Source: Actinomadura fibrosa (GTDB taxonomy: Bacteria > Actinomycetota > Actinomycetes > Streptosporangiales > Streptosporangiaceae). Taken from it: DNA of 59,963 nucleotides. A model generated the notes under the pieces. The model saw only the letters and a program-made list of their open reading frames with translations, was not told the origin of the DNA and made no database searches. The stretch spans positions 1-59,963 of the forward strand of contig NZ_CAACUY010000039.1 of assembly GCF_900659615.1 (NCBI RefSeq), read 5' to 3'. Positions 1 to 8,454 of this stretch are shown here, in pieces; within the stretch, counting starts at the first letter, position 1; each line of letters starts with the position of its first letter. Made by a program: the position numbers and the translations under genes.

Positions 1-500
1 GCGGCGGCCACGGCGGCGTCGGCGGCGGCCACGGCGTCGCGCGCGGCGGCCAGCCGGGGCGGGAGCGCGTCGAGCGCGGCCTCCAGCCGCGCCATCCTCG
101 GCGCGAGCCGCTCGGCGAACCCGTTCAGGCTCCGCGTGATCTGCGCCAGCCGCTCGGTGGACGCGACGAACGCGCGGCGCGCGGCGTCGAACTCGGCCGG
201 GGTCCGCTCCTGGCCGTCGAGGTCGTGGGCGTCCAGCACGGAGATGTAGGCGGCGGACGCGGCGTCGGCGGCGTCCGACAGCTCGGCGAACTCGCGGCGG
301 GCGGGCGCGGCCGCGGCGGCGTCGAGGTCCGCGAAGACGGTGATCCGGCCGTCGAGGTACTTCTGCGCCTGGTCCATGTCGTAGAAGGCGGCGGCGGCCG
401 CCTCCCTCGCCTCGACCGCCGCGGCGGACGCCTGCGCGCCCCGGCCGCGCCGGCGCTGGTCGCCCGGTCCCCGCAACGCCGCGCCTCCCTCGCTCCGCAC
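1..500 (-). CDS. Hypothetical Ala/Glu-rich helical (coiled-coil) protein, C-terminus outside window
   Basis: This reverse-strand frame stays open from a GTG at 500 to the window edge, giving about 166 residues without the C-terminus. After a short basic N-terminus (GDQRRRGRG) it reads FYDMDQAQKYLDGRITVF and then long Ala/Arg/Glu/Leu runs such as RRAFVASTERLAQITRSLNG and MARLEAALDALPPRLAAARD. That pattern indicates extended amphipathic helices or a coiled coil. No transmembrane segment or catalytic motif is visible. It is divergent from the first TerD gene, with 134 bp between the starts, so a shared control region and a role in the Ter response are plausible. That link is inference from position. 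I do not recognise the family. A TTG at 530 is an alternative start. Confidence 0.55.
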   Translation of the reverse strand, partial: MRSEGGAALRGPGDQRRRGRGAQASAAAVEAREAAAAAFYDMDQAQKYLDGRITVFADLDAAAAAPARREFAELSDAADAASAAYISVLDAHDLDGQERTPAEFDAARRAFVASTERLAQITRSLNGFAERLAPRMARLEAALDALPPRLAAARDAVAAADAAVAA

Positions 501-551
501 CGACGGTGCCCCAGTTCCGACAGTGCCCAAGGTAACGCTCTCGCGAAAGTT

Positions 552-576
552 GGAACGGATAGCATCACTGCTACGT
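552..576 (+). promoter_or_regulatory. Possible ECF-type (SigR/SigE-like) promoter before the first terD
   Basis: GGAAC at 552-556 and GTC at 574-576 are 17 nt apart. This resembles the GGAAT / GTT layout of actinobacterial stress ECF promoters, and it lies 59-83 bp before the TerD start at 635. The spacer is one base shorter than usual and the -10 element is weak, so this is a suggestion only. Confidence 0.25.
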
Positions 577-634
577 CGATATAGCGAGGCGCCGGGGCGG
601 CGCCCGTTACGGCATGCGATCTTGGAGGCCTCTC

Positions 635-1210
635 GTGGGTGTCAGTCTCAGCAAGGGCGGCAACGTCTCGCTCACCAAGCAGGCCCCGGGGCTCAGCGCG
701 GTGACCGTCGGGCTCGGCTGGGACCTGCGGACCACCACGGGCACCGACTTCGACCTCGACGCCTCGGCGCTGGTGCTGGACGGCTCCGGCAAGATCATCA
801 CGGACCAGCACTTCGTGTTCTTCAACAACCTGCGCACGCCGGACGGCGGCGTCGAGCACACCGGCGACAACACCACCGGCGCCGGCGAGGGCGACGACGA
901 GCAGATCAAGGTGAACTTCGGCGCGCTGCCCGCGACGGCGGAGCGGGTCGCGTTCGCGGTGTCGATCTACGAGGCGGACGCCCGCGGCCAGAACTTCGGC
1001 CAGGTGCGCAACGCCTACATCCGCGTCCTGAACCAGGGGGACGGCACCGAGCTGGCCCGCTACGACCTCTCCGAGGACGCCTCGATGGAGACCGCGATGG
1101 TCTTCGGCGAGCTCTACCGCGCCGGATCCGACTGGAAGTTCCGGGCGGTCGGGCAGGGGTACGCCTCCGGTCTGGCCGGAATCGCCACCGACTTCGGCGT
1201 CAACCTCTGA
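635..1210 (+). CDS. terD: TerD family protein (first of three)
   Basis: TerD-domain protein of 191 residues, the normal family length. TerD proteins are cytosolic Ca2+-binding beta-sandwich proteins of the tellurite/stress-response (Ter) system. The start is GTG 635 behind GGAGG at 624-628, giving [15 protein letters not shown]; an upstream ATG at 614 has no ribosome-binding site. The two acidic metal-binding stretches are present: [12 protein letters not shown] and DNTTGAGEGDDE. The end, [19 protein letters not shown], is the classic TerD C-terminus. It heads a same-strand series with a second TerD 36 bp downstream, then a DUF475 membrane protein and a third TerD. The two leading copies are close paralogues, so a tandem duplication is likely. 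Confidence 0.95.
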   Translation: MGVSLSKGGNVSLTKQAPGLSAVTVGLGWDLRTTTGTDFDLDASALVLDGSGKIITDQHFVFFNNLRTPDGGVEHTGDNTTGAGEGDDEQIKVNFGALPATAERVAFAVSIYEADARGQNFGQVRNAYIRVLNQGDGTELARYDLSEDASMETAMVFGELYRAGSDWKFRAVGQGYASGLAGIATDFGVNL

Positions 1211-1246
1211 TCCGTACCCCCCACCGGGAAGGGAGTGGCCCGAACA

Positions 1247-1825
1247 ATGGGAGTCTCACTCGCCAAGGGCGGCAACGTCTCGCTGACGAAGGCCGCGCCC
1301 AACCTCACCGCCGTCTCCGTCGGGCTCGGCTGGGACGTGCGCGCCACCACCGGCGCCGACTTCGACCTGGACGCGTCCGCGCTGATGCTCGGCGCCTCCG
1401 GCAAGGTCATGTCCGACCAGCACTTCGTGTTCTTCAACAACCTGAAGAGCCCGGACGGGTCCGTCGAGCACACCGGCGACAACCTGACCGGCGAGGGCGA
1501 GGGCGACGACGAGTCGATCAACGTCGACCTCACCGGCGTGCCGGCCGAGTGCGAGCGCATCGTCTTCCCGGTGTCGATCTACGACGCCGACAACCGGCAC
1601 CAGAACTTCGGCCAGGTGCGCAACGCCTTCATCCGCATCGTCAACCGCTCCGACGGCAACGAGCTCGCCCGGTTCGACCTCACCGAGGACGCCTCCACCG
1701 AGACGGCCATGGTGTTCGGCGAGCTGTACCGGCACAACGGCGAGTGGAAGTTCAGGGCCGTCGGCCAGGGGTACGCCTCGGGTCTGGCGGGCATCGCCCT
1801 GGACTTCGGCGTGAACGTCGGCTGA
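1247..1825 (+). CDS. terD: TerD family protein (second of three)
   Basis: TerD-domain protein of 192 residues and the closest paralogue of the preceding gene along its whole length. I chose ATG 1247 ([15 protein letters not shown]), preceded by the purine-rich GGGAAGGGAG at 1227-1236. A GTG at 1235 would only add four residues. The acidic ligand motifs [12 protein letters not shown] and [12 protein letters not shown] are intact, as is the [19 protein letters not shown] ending. It follows the first TerD by 36 bp and precedes the DUF475 gene by 62 bp, so co-transcription is likely. TerD proteins are thought to work at the membrane with TerC-like integral proteins, and a TerC-clan protein is the next gene. 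Confidence 0.95.
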   Translation: MGVSLAKGGNVSLTKAAPNLTAVSVGLGWDVRATTGADFDLDASALMLGASGKVMSDQHFVFFNNLKSPDGSVEHTGDNLTGEGEGDDESINVDLTGVPAECERIVFPVSIYDADNRHQNFGQVRNAFIRIVNRSDGNELARFDLTEDASTETAMVFGELYRHNGEWKFRAVGQGYASGLAGIALDFGVNVG

Positions 1826-1887
1826 CGGAAACCGGTGGTCCCCGCAACCCGGCCCTTCGGGCCATCCCACCTAGCAGAGATACGCGC

Positions 1888-3048
1888 ATGATTCTTCGCA
1901 CCTTCGGGTGGTCCTTCGCCGTCACGGTCGTCGGCCTGCTCATCGCCCTGCTCTACGACGGGCCGACCGGGCTGGCGCTGGTCGCCGTGCTGGCGGTCCT
2001 GGAGATCTCGCTGTCGTTCGACAACGCCGTGGTCAACGCCAAGGTGCTCGACCGCATGAGCCCCTTCTGGCAGAAGATCTTCCTGACCGTCGGCATCGCC
2101 ATCGCCGTGTTCGGCATGCGGCTCGTGTTCCCGCTGCTGATCGTCGGGATCACCGCGCAGCTGAACCCGGTCGAGGCGTTCGACCTGGCGATCAACGACT
2201 CCGACCGCTACCACCACCTGATGACGGACGCCTACCCGATGATCGCGGCGTTCGGCGGCATGTTCCTGATGATGCTGTTCCTGGACTTCGTGTTCGAGGA
2301 GCGGGCCGACAAGTGGCTGCCGTGGCTGGAGAAGCCGCTCGCGCGCATCGGCAAGCTGGACCAGCTCTCGGTGGTCGTCGCCGGCGGCTCGCTGGCGTTC
2401 GTCGCCGGCCTGTACGCCGAGAAGCCCGGCGACGTCATGATCGCCGGCGTGCTCGGCATGGTGACCTACATCCTGGTCAACGGGCTCGGCGAGCTGTTCT
2501 CCGAGGCCGGCGTGGACGACGACGAGGCCGAGGACGGCGCGGACGGGGCCGGCGACGAGGCCGGCGACGGCGCGTCCGCGAAGGGGGCCGCCGGGGCCCC
2601 GGCGCGGTCGGGGCCGAGCTCGCTGGCCCTGGCCACCGGCAAGGCCGGGTTCTTCCTGTTCCTGTACCTGGAGGTGCTGGACGCCTCGTTCAGCTTCGAC
2701 GGCGTCATCGGCGCGTTCGCGATCAGCACCGACCCGATCATCATCGCGCTGGGCCTCGGCATCGGCGCCATGTACATCCGGTCGCTGACGGTGTTCCTCG
2801 TCCGGAAGGGCACCCTGCACGAGTACGTCTACCTGGAGCACGGCGCCCACTGGGCCATCGGCGCGCTCGCGGTCTGCATGCTGGTCAGCATCGGCCACCA
2901 CGTCCCCGAGTGGATCACCGGCGGGCTCGGCGCCGGCCTGATCATCGCCGCGTTCGCCAGCTCCGTCGTCCGCAACCGCGGCGGCGGCGAGCGGCCCCCG
3001 GCGGCGCGTCCCGGCGAGGACAAGCAGCTCCACTCCAGCAAGCTCTGA
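1888..3048 (+). CDS. DUF475 / TerC-clan integral membrane protein
   Basis: Membrane protein of 386 residues starting at ATG 1888, with a weak AGCAGAGA site before it. Both signature acidic transmembrane motifs are visible: LEISLSFDNAVVNAKVL near residue 40 and LEVLDASFSFDGVIGAFAIS near residue 270. The Asp residues in SFDN and SFDG are the conserved charged positions of the TerC/DUF475 clan. About eight hydrophobic segments can be traced. A soluble Asp/Glu/Ala-rich loop (GVDDDEAEDGADGAGDEAGD) lies near residue 210 and is probably disordered. It sits between TerD genes, the standard context for the membrane partner of the Ter complex, where metal ion handling or export is proposed. The transported ion cannot be told from sequence. 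It differs from true TerC in length and motif spacing. Confidence 0.9.
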   Translation: MILRTFGWSFAVTVVGLLIALLYDGPTGLALVAVLAVLEISLSFDNAVVNAKVLDRMSPFWQKIFLTVGIAIAVFGMRLVFPLLIVGITAQLNPVEAFDLAINDSDRYHHLMTDAYPMIAAFGGMFLMMLFLDFVFEERADKWLPWLEKPLARIGKLDQLSVVVAGGSLAFVAGLYAEKPGDVMIAGVLGMVTYILVNGLGELFSEAGVDDDEAEDGADGAGDEAGDGASAKGAAGAPARSGPSSLALATGKAGFFLFLYLEVLDASFSFDGVIGAFAISTDPIIIALGLGIGAMYIRSLTVFLVRKGTLHEYVYLEHGAHWAIGALAVCMLVSIGHHVPEWITGGLGAGLIIAAFASSVVRNRGGGERPPAARPGEDKQLHSSKL

Positions 3049-3107
3049 CGAGCCGGATCTCTCGAAGCCAGCACCCCGCGACGTCATCACCGAAGGAGCC
3101 GACGACG

Positions 3108-3686
3108 ATGTCGATCTCTCTGCAGAAGGGGCAGAAGGTCTCGCTCGCCAAGCCCGGCGGCGGCACGCTCACCCGCGTCCGGATGGGCCTCGGCTGGGAC
3201 GCCGTCGTCAAGAAGGGCCTGTTCGGCAAGGGCAAGGCCCAGTCCATCGACCTGGACGCGTCGTGCCTGCTGTTCGACGCCGCCGGCAACCTCGCCGACT
3301 CGGTGTGGTTCCGCCAGCTGCGCAGCAAGGACGGCTCCGTCCAGCACACCGGCGACAACCTCACCGGCGCGGGCGAGGGCGACGACGAGGTCATCAACGT
3401 GGACCTCCAGCGCGTCCCCGCCAACGTCACCCAGCTCGTCTTCACGGTGAACTCGTTCACCGGGCAGGACTTCTCGCAGATCGAGAACGCCTTCTGCCGG
3501 CTGGTCGACGAGTCCACCGGGCAGGAGATCGCCCGCTACGACCTGAGCGGCGCGGGGCGGCACAACGCCCAGATCATGGCGAAGGTGTCGCGGGACGGGC
3601 AGGGCTGGACGATGACGGCGATCGGCGCCACCGCCACCGGCCGGACGTTCCAGCACCTGCTGCCGGCGGTGTCCGCGCACCTGTGA
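3108..3686 (+). CDS. terD: TerD family protein (third, divergent copy)
   Basis: TerD-domain protein of 192 residues starting at ATG 3108 after GAAGGAGC at 3092-3099. It is clearly more divergent than the two upstream copies. It begins MSISLQKGQKVSLAKPGGG and has a KKGLFGKGKAQSIDLDASCL insertion before the first acidic motif. It lacks the usual GVNL tail and ends FQHLLPAVSAHL. The second acidic cluster DNLTGAGEGDDE is intact, so metal binding should be retained. It is the last gene of the TerD/DUF475 series, and a strong hairpin follows 10 bp after the stop. The divergence suggests a distinct role rather than simple dosage. Confidence 0.93.
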   Translation: MSISLQKGQKVSLAKPGGGTLTRVRMGLGWDAVVKKGLFGKGKAQSIDLDASCLLFDAAGNLADSVWFRQLRSKDGSVQHTGDNLTGAGEGDDEVINVDLQRVPANVTQLVFTVNSFTGQDFSQIENAFCRLVDESTGQEIARYDLSGAGRHNAQIMAKVSRDGQGWTMTAIGATATGRTFQHLLPAVSAHL

Positions 3687-3695
3687 CGGCCGCGC

Positions 3696-3730
3696 GCGCC
3701 GCCCGGGTCCCGCGGAGACCCCGGCGGCGC
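3696..3730 (+). terminator. Hairpin terminator after the third terD
   Basis: GCGCCGCCCGGGTC at 3696-3709 pairs with GACCCCGGCGGCGC at 3717-3730. This gives a 14-bp stem with one mismatch and a 7-nt loop, ten bases after the TerD stop. There is no U-tract, which is common for actinomycete terminators. Confidence 0.6.
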
Positions 3731-3841
3731 CGCGCGCCCGCCTCCCCGGCGTCCCCCCAGGGGACCGGGTCCCGCCTCCGAACGCGATCTTCGCGTACTC
3801 GGCCGGTTTCGCCATGATCGGATGTAAGTGATCGCGTTTTG

Positions 3842-3861
3842 GGCGAAAAGGTGCTTTCGCC
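3842..3861. promoter_or_regulatory. Inverted repeat GGCGAAA-N6-TTTCGCC upstream of the Ter metabolite operon
   Basis: A perfect 7-bp inverted repeat (3842-3848 and 3855-3861) lies about 90 bp before the lyase start. Another TTTCGCC occurs at 3814-3820, making three copies of the heptamer in 48 bp. A possible -10 (TACCAT) is at 3865-3870. This looks like a regulator site at the operon promoter, but the regulator is unknown. The 262-bp gap between the third terD and the lyase otherwise holds only the terminator and this site. Confidence 0.4.
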
Positions 3862-3948
3862 GACTACCATCGGACAGTTCCGGGGGAGGGATCTCGGAGG
3901 GGACCGACGATCCGCGCGCAGCGGTCCATTCCTGAGGGGAACTTGTGA

Positions 3949-5106
3949 ATGCGGCATTTCGATCACATTGACGCCACGTACCGCAAGCACCTCTTCTACC
4001 GCCACCCCCGGCGCTTCGACCGCCACGACGACCCGGCGGTGCTGGCGGTGGCGCTCGGCGCGACGCTCTACACCCCCGCGACGCGTCCCCGGCTCGCCGA
4101 GGACATCCGCAAGGCGGCCCGGCGCGGCGTGATGAGCCTGGTCGTGTGCCTGGAGGACGCGATCGCCGACGCCGACGTGGCGGCGGGCGAGGCCAACGCG
4201 GTCGCCCAGCTGCGGGCGCTGCACGCGAGCGGCGACGACGTGCCGCTGCTGTTCGTCCGGGTCCGCGAGCCCGCCCAGATCGGCGCGCTGACCGACCGGC
4301 TCGGCGACGCCGCCGCGCTGGTCACCGGGTTCGTGCTGCCGAAGTTCACCGCCGCGGCGGGGGCGGCGTTCCTGGACGCGCTGGAGGAGACGGCCGCGCG
4401 GACCGGCCTGCGGCTGCTGGCGATGCCGGTGATCGAGAGCGCCGAGGCGGTGTACGCCGAGACCCGCGGCGGCATGCTCGACGACGTGGCGCGGCTGCTC
4501 GCCAAGCACCGCGACCGGGTCCTCGCGGTCCGGCTCGGCGCGACGGACATGTCGGCGGCCTACGGGCTGCGCCGCCCGCCGGACCTGACGATCTACGACA
4601 TCCGGCCCGTCGCGGGGGTGATCTGCGACGTGGTCAACATCCTCGGCCGCGCCGACGGCACGGGGTACGTCGTGACCGGGCCGGTCTGGGAGTACTTCTC
4701 GGCGGGCGAGCGGATGTTCAAGCCGCAGCTCCGCCAGTCGCCGTTCGAGCGGCAGCAGGCCGCGCCGCTGCGGCAGCGGCTGATCACCGCCGATCTGGAC
4801 GGGCTGATCCGCGAGGTGCACCTGGACAAGGCCAACGGCCTCACCGGCAAGACCGTGATCCATCCCAGCCATGTGGCGGCCGTCCACGCGCTGTCGGTGG
4901 TCACGCACGAGGAGTACTGCGACGCCGCCGACATCCTCGGCGTCGCCGGAGGGGGCGCGATGGCCAGCTCGTACGCGAACAAGATGAACGAGGCGAAGCC
5001 GCACCGGGCGTGGGCCGAGCGGCTGCTGCTGCGCGCCCAGGTGTTCGGCGTGGCGGCGGAGGGCGTTACCTTCGTGGAGCTGCTGGAAGCGGCGGGCAGC
5101 CGGTGA
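3949..5106 (+). CDS. HpcH/CitE-like TIM-barrel C-C bond lyase of the Ter metabolite operon
   Basis: A 385-residue protein starting at ATG 3949 after GAGGGGA at 3934-3940. It is a TIM-barrel lyase related to HpcH/HpaI aldolases and CitE, of the subfamily found in Ter-linked biosynthetic operons (C-C bond lyase). The barrel motifs are recognisable: SLVVCLEDAIADADV near residue 65 (acidic metal ligand region), LLAMPVIESAEAVYAETRGG near residue 160 and VLAVRLGATDMSAAYGLRR near residue 190. The ending KTVIHPSHVAAVHALSVVT matches the HPxQ/HPSH end of CitE-like barrels. The next gene starts inside its stop codon (GTGA), so translation is coupled. Family knowledge suggests it makes or cleaves a small carbon skeleton for a nucleoside-like compound; the substrate is unknown. 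Confidence 0.88.
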   Translation: MRHFDHIDATYRKHLFYRHPRRFDRHDDPAVLAVALGATLYTPATRPRLAEDIRKAARRGVMSLVVCLEDAIADADVAAGEANAVAQLRALHASGDDVPLLFVRVREPAQIGALTDRLGDAAALVTGFVLPKFTAAAGAAFLDALEETAARTGLRLLAMPVIESAEAVYAETRGGMLDDVARLLAKHRDRVLAVRLGATDMSAAYGLRRPPDLTIYDIRPVAGVICDVVNILGRADGTGYVVTGPVWEYFSAGERMFKPQLRQSPFERQQAAPLRQRLITADLDGLIREVHLDKANGLTGKTVIHPSHVAAVHALSVVTHEEYCDAADILGVAGGGAMASSYANKMNEAKPHRAWAERLLLRAQVFGVAAEGVTFVELLEAAGSR

Positions 5107-6503
5107 TCCGTTCTGGGGACGGCGGCGTGACGTGGCCCGGCACGTGGGTGGCGGAGCGTCTCGGGGTGCGGCTCTCGGACGGCCCAGACGCCGGGATCGC
5201 CGGAGTCCGCCTGACGGATCTGGTGGGTTTGGCCGTTCGGCGGAACCCGCGCCGGGCGCACCTGCTGGTCTCGGCGGTCCTCGGAAAGCACGTCCCCACC
5301 GACCCTCGCCTGGTGTACGGGGCCGGGCTACTGCTCGGTGACCTCGTGCGCGCGCGCCTGCGCGACGAGAACCCCTCCAGTCGCGGGACCCTTCTTTCGG
5401 ATGCGCTCGGAAGTGTTCCGGGTGCCGCTGCGGCGCTCCGCGATTCGCTGTGCGAGCCGTCCGCGCCGGTGGACGCTTTCGTGCTCGGCTATGCGGAAAC
5501 GGCCACCGCGCTAGGGCATTCCGTCGCGGACGCCTTGGGCGGCGCCTACTACCTGCACTCGACCCGCCGTCCCTTGGACGGATTCGCGACCTACGGCGGA
5601 TTCGAGGAAGAGCACAGCCACGCCACGAGCCACCTCCTCCTCCCAGCCGACCCGGCGGCGCTCGACCGGGACGTTCCCGCCGTCCTCGTGGACGACGAAC
5701 TGTCCACGGGACGGACGGTCCTCAACACCATCGAGGCCCTGCACGCCGTCCGTCCGAGGCGCCACTACGTCCTCGCGGCCCTGGTCGACCTGCGCGGCGA
5801 GGACGACCGGGCCCGGATGCGCGCGCTCGCCGCCCGCCTGGGCGTCCGCATCGACGCCGTCGCGCTCGCCCGAGGCCGCGTGGAACTGCCAGACGGCGTC
5901 CTGGAGGCCGGTCAGGCGCTCGTGGAGGACCTGTCCGCCCGTCCTTCTCCCTCGCTCACACCCACGCCCGGACAGGCCGCCACGGGCCGGTTCACCGTCA
6001 CCCGCGCGGCCCTGGACTGGCCCGCCGGGCTGCCCGACGGCGGACGGCACGGCTTCCTCCCGGCACACCGCGCCAGGCTGGAGAAGGACCTGCCGCGCAT
6101 GGCCGACGCCCTGGCGGACGCACTCGGCCCGGGAGCCTCCCGCGTGCTGGTCCTCGGCTTCGAGGAGCTGATGTACGCGCCGCTGCGGCTGGCGGAGGCG
6201 CTGGCCGACGCCCTGCCCGGCGCCGACGTCCGCTACTCGACGACCACCCGCTCGCCGGTCCTGGCCGTGGACGACCCGGGTTACGCCATCAGGACGCGGC
6301 TGGCGTTCCCGTCCCACGACGACCCGTCCGACGGGCCGGGGGAGCGCTACGCCTACAACGTGTCCTCCGCCTTCGACCGGATCGTGTTCGTCGTGGACGA
6401 CGTAGGCGACACCCCAGAACTGGCCAACGGACTACTGGAACGGCTGCGCGCGCTTGCCCCCGTGCTGCTCGCGACGATCCCGTCCCACAGGAGGGAACCG
6501 TGA
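5103..6503 (+). CDS. Phosphoribosyltransferase-TRSP fusion protein of the Ter metabolite operon
   Basis: A 466-residue two-domain protein. The N-terminal half is an orotate-phosphoribosyltransferase-like fold with the PRPP loop VLVDDELSTGRTV near residues 193-206. The C-terminal half is the TRSP domain, and its name-giving tetrapeptide is present at residues 382-385 in YSTTTRSPVLAVDD. I chose GTG 5103, which overlaps the preceding stop as GTGA, because the next two genes begin with the same 4-nt overlap. GTG 5127, behind GGGGAC, is a good alternative giving VTWPGTWVAERLGV. This PRTase-TRSP pairing occurs in Ter-dependent stress operons and is proposed to build a ribosylated metabolite. Function beyond PRPP chemistry is inference. 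Confidence 0.88.
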   Translation: MIRSGDGGVTWPGTWVAERLGVRLSDGPDAGIAGVRLTDLVGLAVRRNPRRAHLLVSAVLGKHVPTDPRLVYGAGLLLGDLVRARLRDENPSSRGTLLSDALGSVPGAAAALRDSLCEPSAPVDAFVLGYAETATALGHSVADALGGAYYLHSTRRPLDGFATYGGFEEEHSHATSHLLLPADPAALDRDVPAVLVDDELSTGRTVLNTIEALHAVRPRRHYVLAALVDLRGEDDRARMRALAARLGVRIDAVALARGRVELPDGVLEAGQALVEDLSARPSPSLTPTPGQAATGRFTVTRAALDWPAGLPDGGRHGFLPAHRARLEKDLPRMADALADALGPGASRVLVLGFEELMYAPLRLAEALADALPGADVRYSTTTRSPVLAVDDPGYAIRTRLAFPSHDDPSDGPGERYAYNVSSAFDRIVFVVDDVGDTPELANGLLERLRALAPVLLATIPSHRREP

Positions 6504-7627
6504 CCCTGCCCACACCCCTGCGCGGACCGGACTTCGGCAGCTACCCGGCGGAAGACGTCACATGGCTGCTCAAGGACCTGTCGGACGTCCAACTGGAGGC
6601 GCCCACAGAGGAGCGCGAGGCGGCCATCCAGGCCGGACGGGCCCACTACGCCGAATCGCTGCCCCAGGAGTACCAGCCGGGACCCGAGTACCAGAGGCTG
6701 TTCCAGAAGGCGCTGGAGGCGTCCGCGGAACGCGTCGCCTACGCGGCCGGGCTCATGACCGAGATGATCCTCGCCGAGCGCGGCCCCGACGCGACCCTGG
6801 TCTCGCTCGCCCGCGCCGGAACCCCGGTCGGCATCCTGGCGCGCCGCTGGGCGCGCTTCGCGCACGGCCTCGACCTGCCGCACTACGCGATCAGCATCGT
6901 CCGGGGCAGGGGCATCGACACCGTCGCCCTCCGCTACCTGGCCGAGCACCACGACCCGTCCACGGTGATGTTCGTGGACGGCTGGACCGGCAAGGGCGCG
7001 ATCGCCCGCGAGCTCGCCGCCGCCCTGGAGGACCACGCGCCGGAGGCCCGCTTCCCGTCCGACCTCGCCGTCCTGGCGGACCCCGGCCGGTGCACGCCCC
7101 TCTACGGCACCCGCGACGACTTCCTGATCCCGTCGGCCTGCCTCAACTCGACCGTGTCCGGACTCGTCAGCCGCACCGTCCTCAACCGGGACCTCATCGG
7201 CCCCGGCGACTTCCACGGCGCGAAGTTCTACGCGGACCTCGCCGACGACGACGTCTCGAACCACTTCCTCGACACCGTCTGCGCCTACTTCCCCAACGTC
7301 GCCGACAGGGTCGAGAAGGACTTCCCGGATCTGCGCTCCGCCGACCGGACGCCCGACTGGTCCGGCTGGGACACCGTCCGCCGCGTGGGTCTCGCGCACG
7401 GCGTGGACGACCTCAACCTCGTCAAGCCGGGCGTGGGGGAGACCACCCGTGTGCTCCTGCGCCGCGTCCCTTGGAAAATCCTCGCCCGCCCTGACGCCGC
7501 CCCGGACCTCATGCACATCCAGCTCCTCGCAGACGAACGCGACGTGCCCGTCCTGCCGGTGGACGACATCCCGTACGCATGCATGGGCCTGATCCACCCC
7601 AAGTTCGGCCAGGGAGCCGTCCAGTGA
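6500..7627 (+). CDS. StiP-like phosphoribosyltransferase with PELOTA-type RNA-binding domain
   Basis: A 375-residue protein starting at GTG 6500 (GTGA overlap) with an excellent AGGAGGGAA site. The PRTase part carries TVMFVDGWTGKGAIARELA at about residues 155-173, a PRPP-binding loop variant. The C-terminal about 90 residues (DLNLVKPGVGETTRVLLRRV and then DERDVPVLPVDDIPYACMG) fit the PELOTA/L7Ae-like RNA-binding domain described for Ter operons. The family is labelled cysteine protease StiP in some databases. I see no reason in the sequence to favour protease activity over a phosphoribosyltransferase. Its place between the PRTase-TRSP and HAD genes supports a step in a nucleoside-like metabolite pathway. 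Confidence 0.87.
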   Translation: MTLPTPLRGPDFGSYPAEDVTWLLKDLSDVQLEAPTEEREAAIQAGRAHYAESLPQEYQPGPEYQRLFQKALEASAERVAYAAGLMTEMILAERGPDATLVSLARAGTPVGILARRWARFAHGLDLPHYAISIVRGRGIDTVALRYLAEHHDPSTVMFVDGWTGKGAIARELAAALEDHAPEARFPSDLAVLADPGRCTPLYGTRDDFLIPSACLNSTVSGLVSRTVLNRDLIGPGDFHGAKFYADLADDDVSNHFLDTVCAYFPNVADRVEKDFPDLRSADRTPDWSGWDTVRRVGLAHGVDDLNLVKPGVGETTRVLLRRVPWKILARPDAAPDLMHIQLLADERDVPVLPVDDIPYACMGLIHPKFGQGAVQ

Positions 7628-8433
7628 CCGTCCTCGTCTGCTCCGACCTGGACCGCACCCTCATCTACTCACCGAGCTCACTCGCCCTGGACGGCCCCGA
7701 CGAGGCCATGCCGCGCCTCCTCTGCGTGGAGCTCTACCAGGGCGCGCCCCTGTCGCACCTGACCGAGACGGCCGCGCGGACCCTGGAGGCCCTCGCCGCG
7801 GCCTCCACCTTCGTCCCCACGACCACCCGGACACCCGAGCAGTACCGGCGCGTCCACCTACTGGAGAAGCCGCCCTCCTACGCGATCTGCGCCAACGGCG
7901 GCCGCATCCTCGTGGACGGGACCGAGGATCCCGACTGGTCCCGCTCCGTCGACACCCAGATGAAGGAAGGCTGCGTCCCACTCCTGGAGGTCCAGGACTA
8001 CCTCGCTCAGGCGAGCGGAGACTTCGTCCTGAAGAGGCGTACCGCGTCCGACCTGTTCGCGTACACGGTCGTCGACCGCGCCGCCCTCCCCGGCACCTGG
8101 GTCGAGGACCTCACCGGCTGGTGCGCCGAACGCGGCTGGCGGACGTCCCTGCAAGGCCGCAAGGTCTACTGCCTGCCCGCGTCCCTCACCAAGGCCGCGG
8201 CCGCCGCCGAGGTCGCCCGCCGCACCGGCGCGGCCGCCATGCTCGCCGCCGGCGACTCCCTCCTCGACATCGAGCTCCTCGAAGCCGCCGACGCCGCCGT
8301 CCGCCCCGCCCACGGCGAGCTGCACGACACCGGCTGGACGTCCCCCGGCACCGCCGTGACCGCCGCTCGCGGCGTCGCCGCCGGCGAGGAGATCGCCGGC
8401 TGGCTGCTGGAACGGGCCACCGCACTGGGATAA
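7624..8433 (+). CDS. HAD-superfamily phosphatase of the Ter metabolite operon
   Basis: A 269-residue HAD hydrolase starting at GTG 7624, again overlapping the previous stop as GTGA. Motif I is CSDLDRTLIYSP at residues 6-17, with the nucleophile Asp and the acid/base Asp two residues later. The motif III Lys is likely in SLTKAAAAAEVA, and motif IV is AAGDSLLDIELL near residue 218. A cap region lies between motifs I and III. It is the last gene of the four-gene overlapped operon. The expected role is dephosphorylation of the phosphoribosylated product made by the two upstream transferases, from family knowledge of Ter operons. The end is followed 21 bp later by a small hairpin. Confidence 0.88.
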   Translation: MTVLVCSDLDRTLIYSPSSLALDGPDEAMPRLLCVELYQGAPLSHLTETAARTLEALAAASTFVPTTTRTPEQYRRVHLLEKPPSYAICANGGRILVDGTEDPDWSRSVDTQMKEGCVPLLEVQDYLAQASGDFVLKRRTASDLFAYTVVDRAALPGTWVEDLTGWCAERGWRTSLQGRKVYCLPASLTKAAAAAEVARRTGAAAMLAAGDSLLDIELLEAADAAVRPAHGELHDTGWTSPGTAVTAARGVAAGEEIAGWLLERATALG

Positions 8434-8454
8434 ATCACGGCGCGGCGACGCTTC

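Noticed and set aside
523..3048. Very long open frame spanning the first two TerD genes and ending with DUF475
   Set aside because: Only the part from ATG 1888 is coding; upstream it is an arginine-rich out-of-frame reading of the TerD genes, which carry clear domains in their own frames.
6500..7627. Cysteine protease function for the StiP-like protein
   Set aside because: The clear signature is a PRPP-binding loop (VDGWTGKG) and a PELOTA-like end; no convincing Cys/His pair for a protease was identified.
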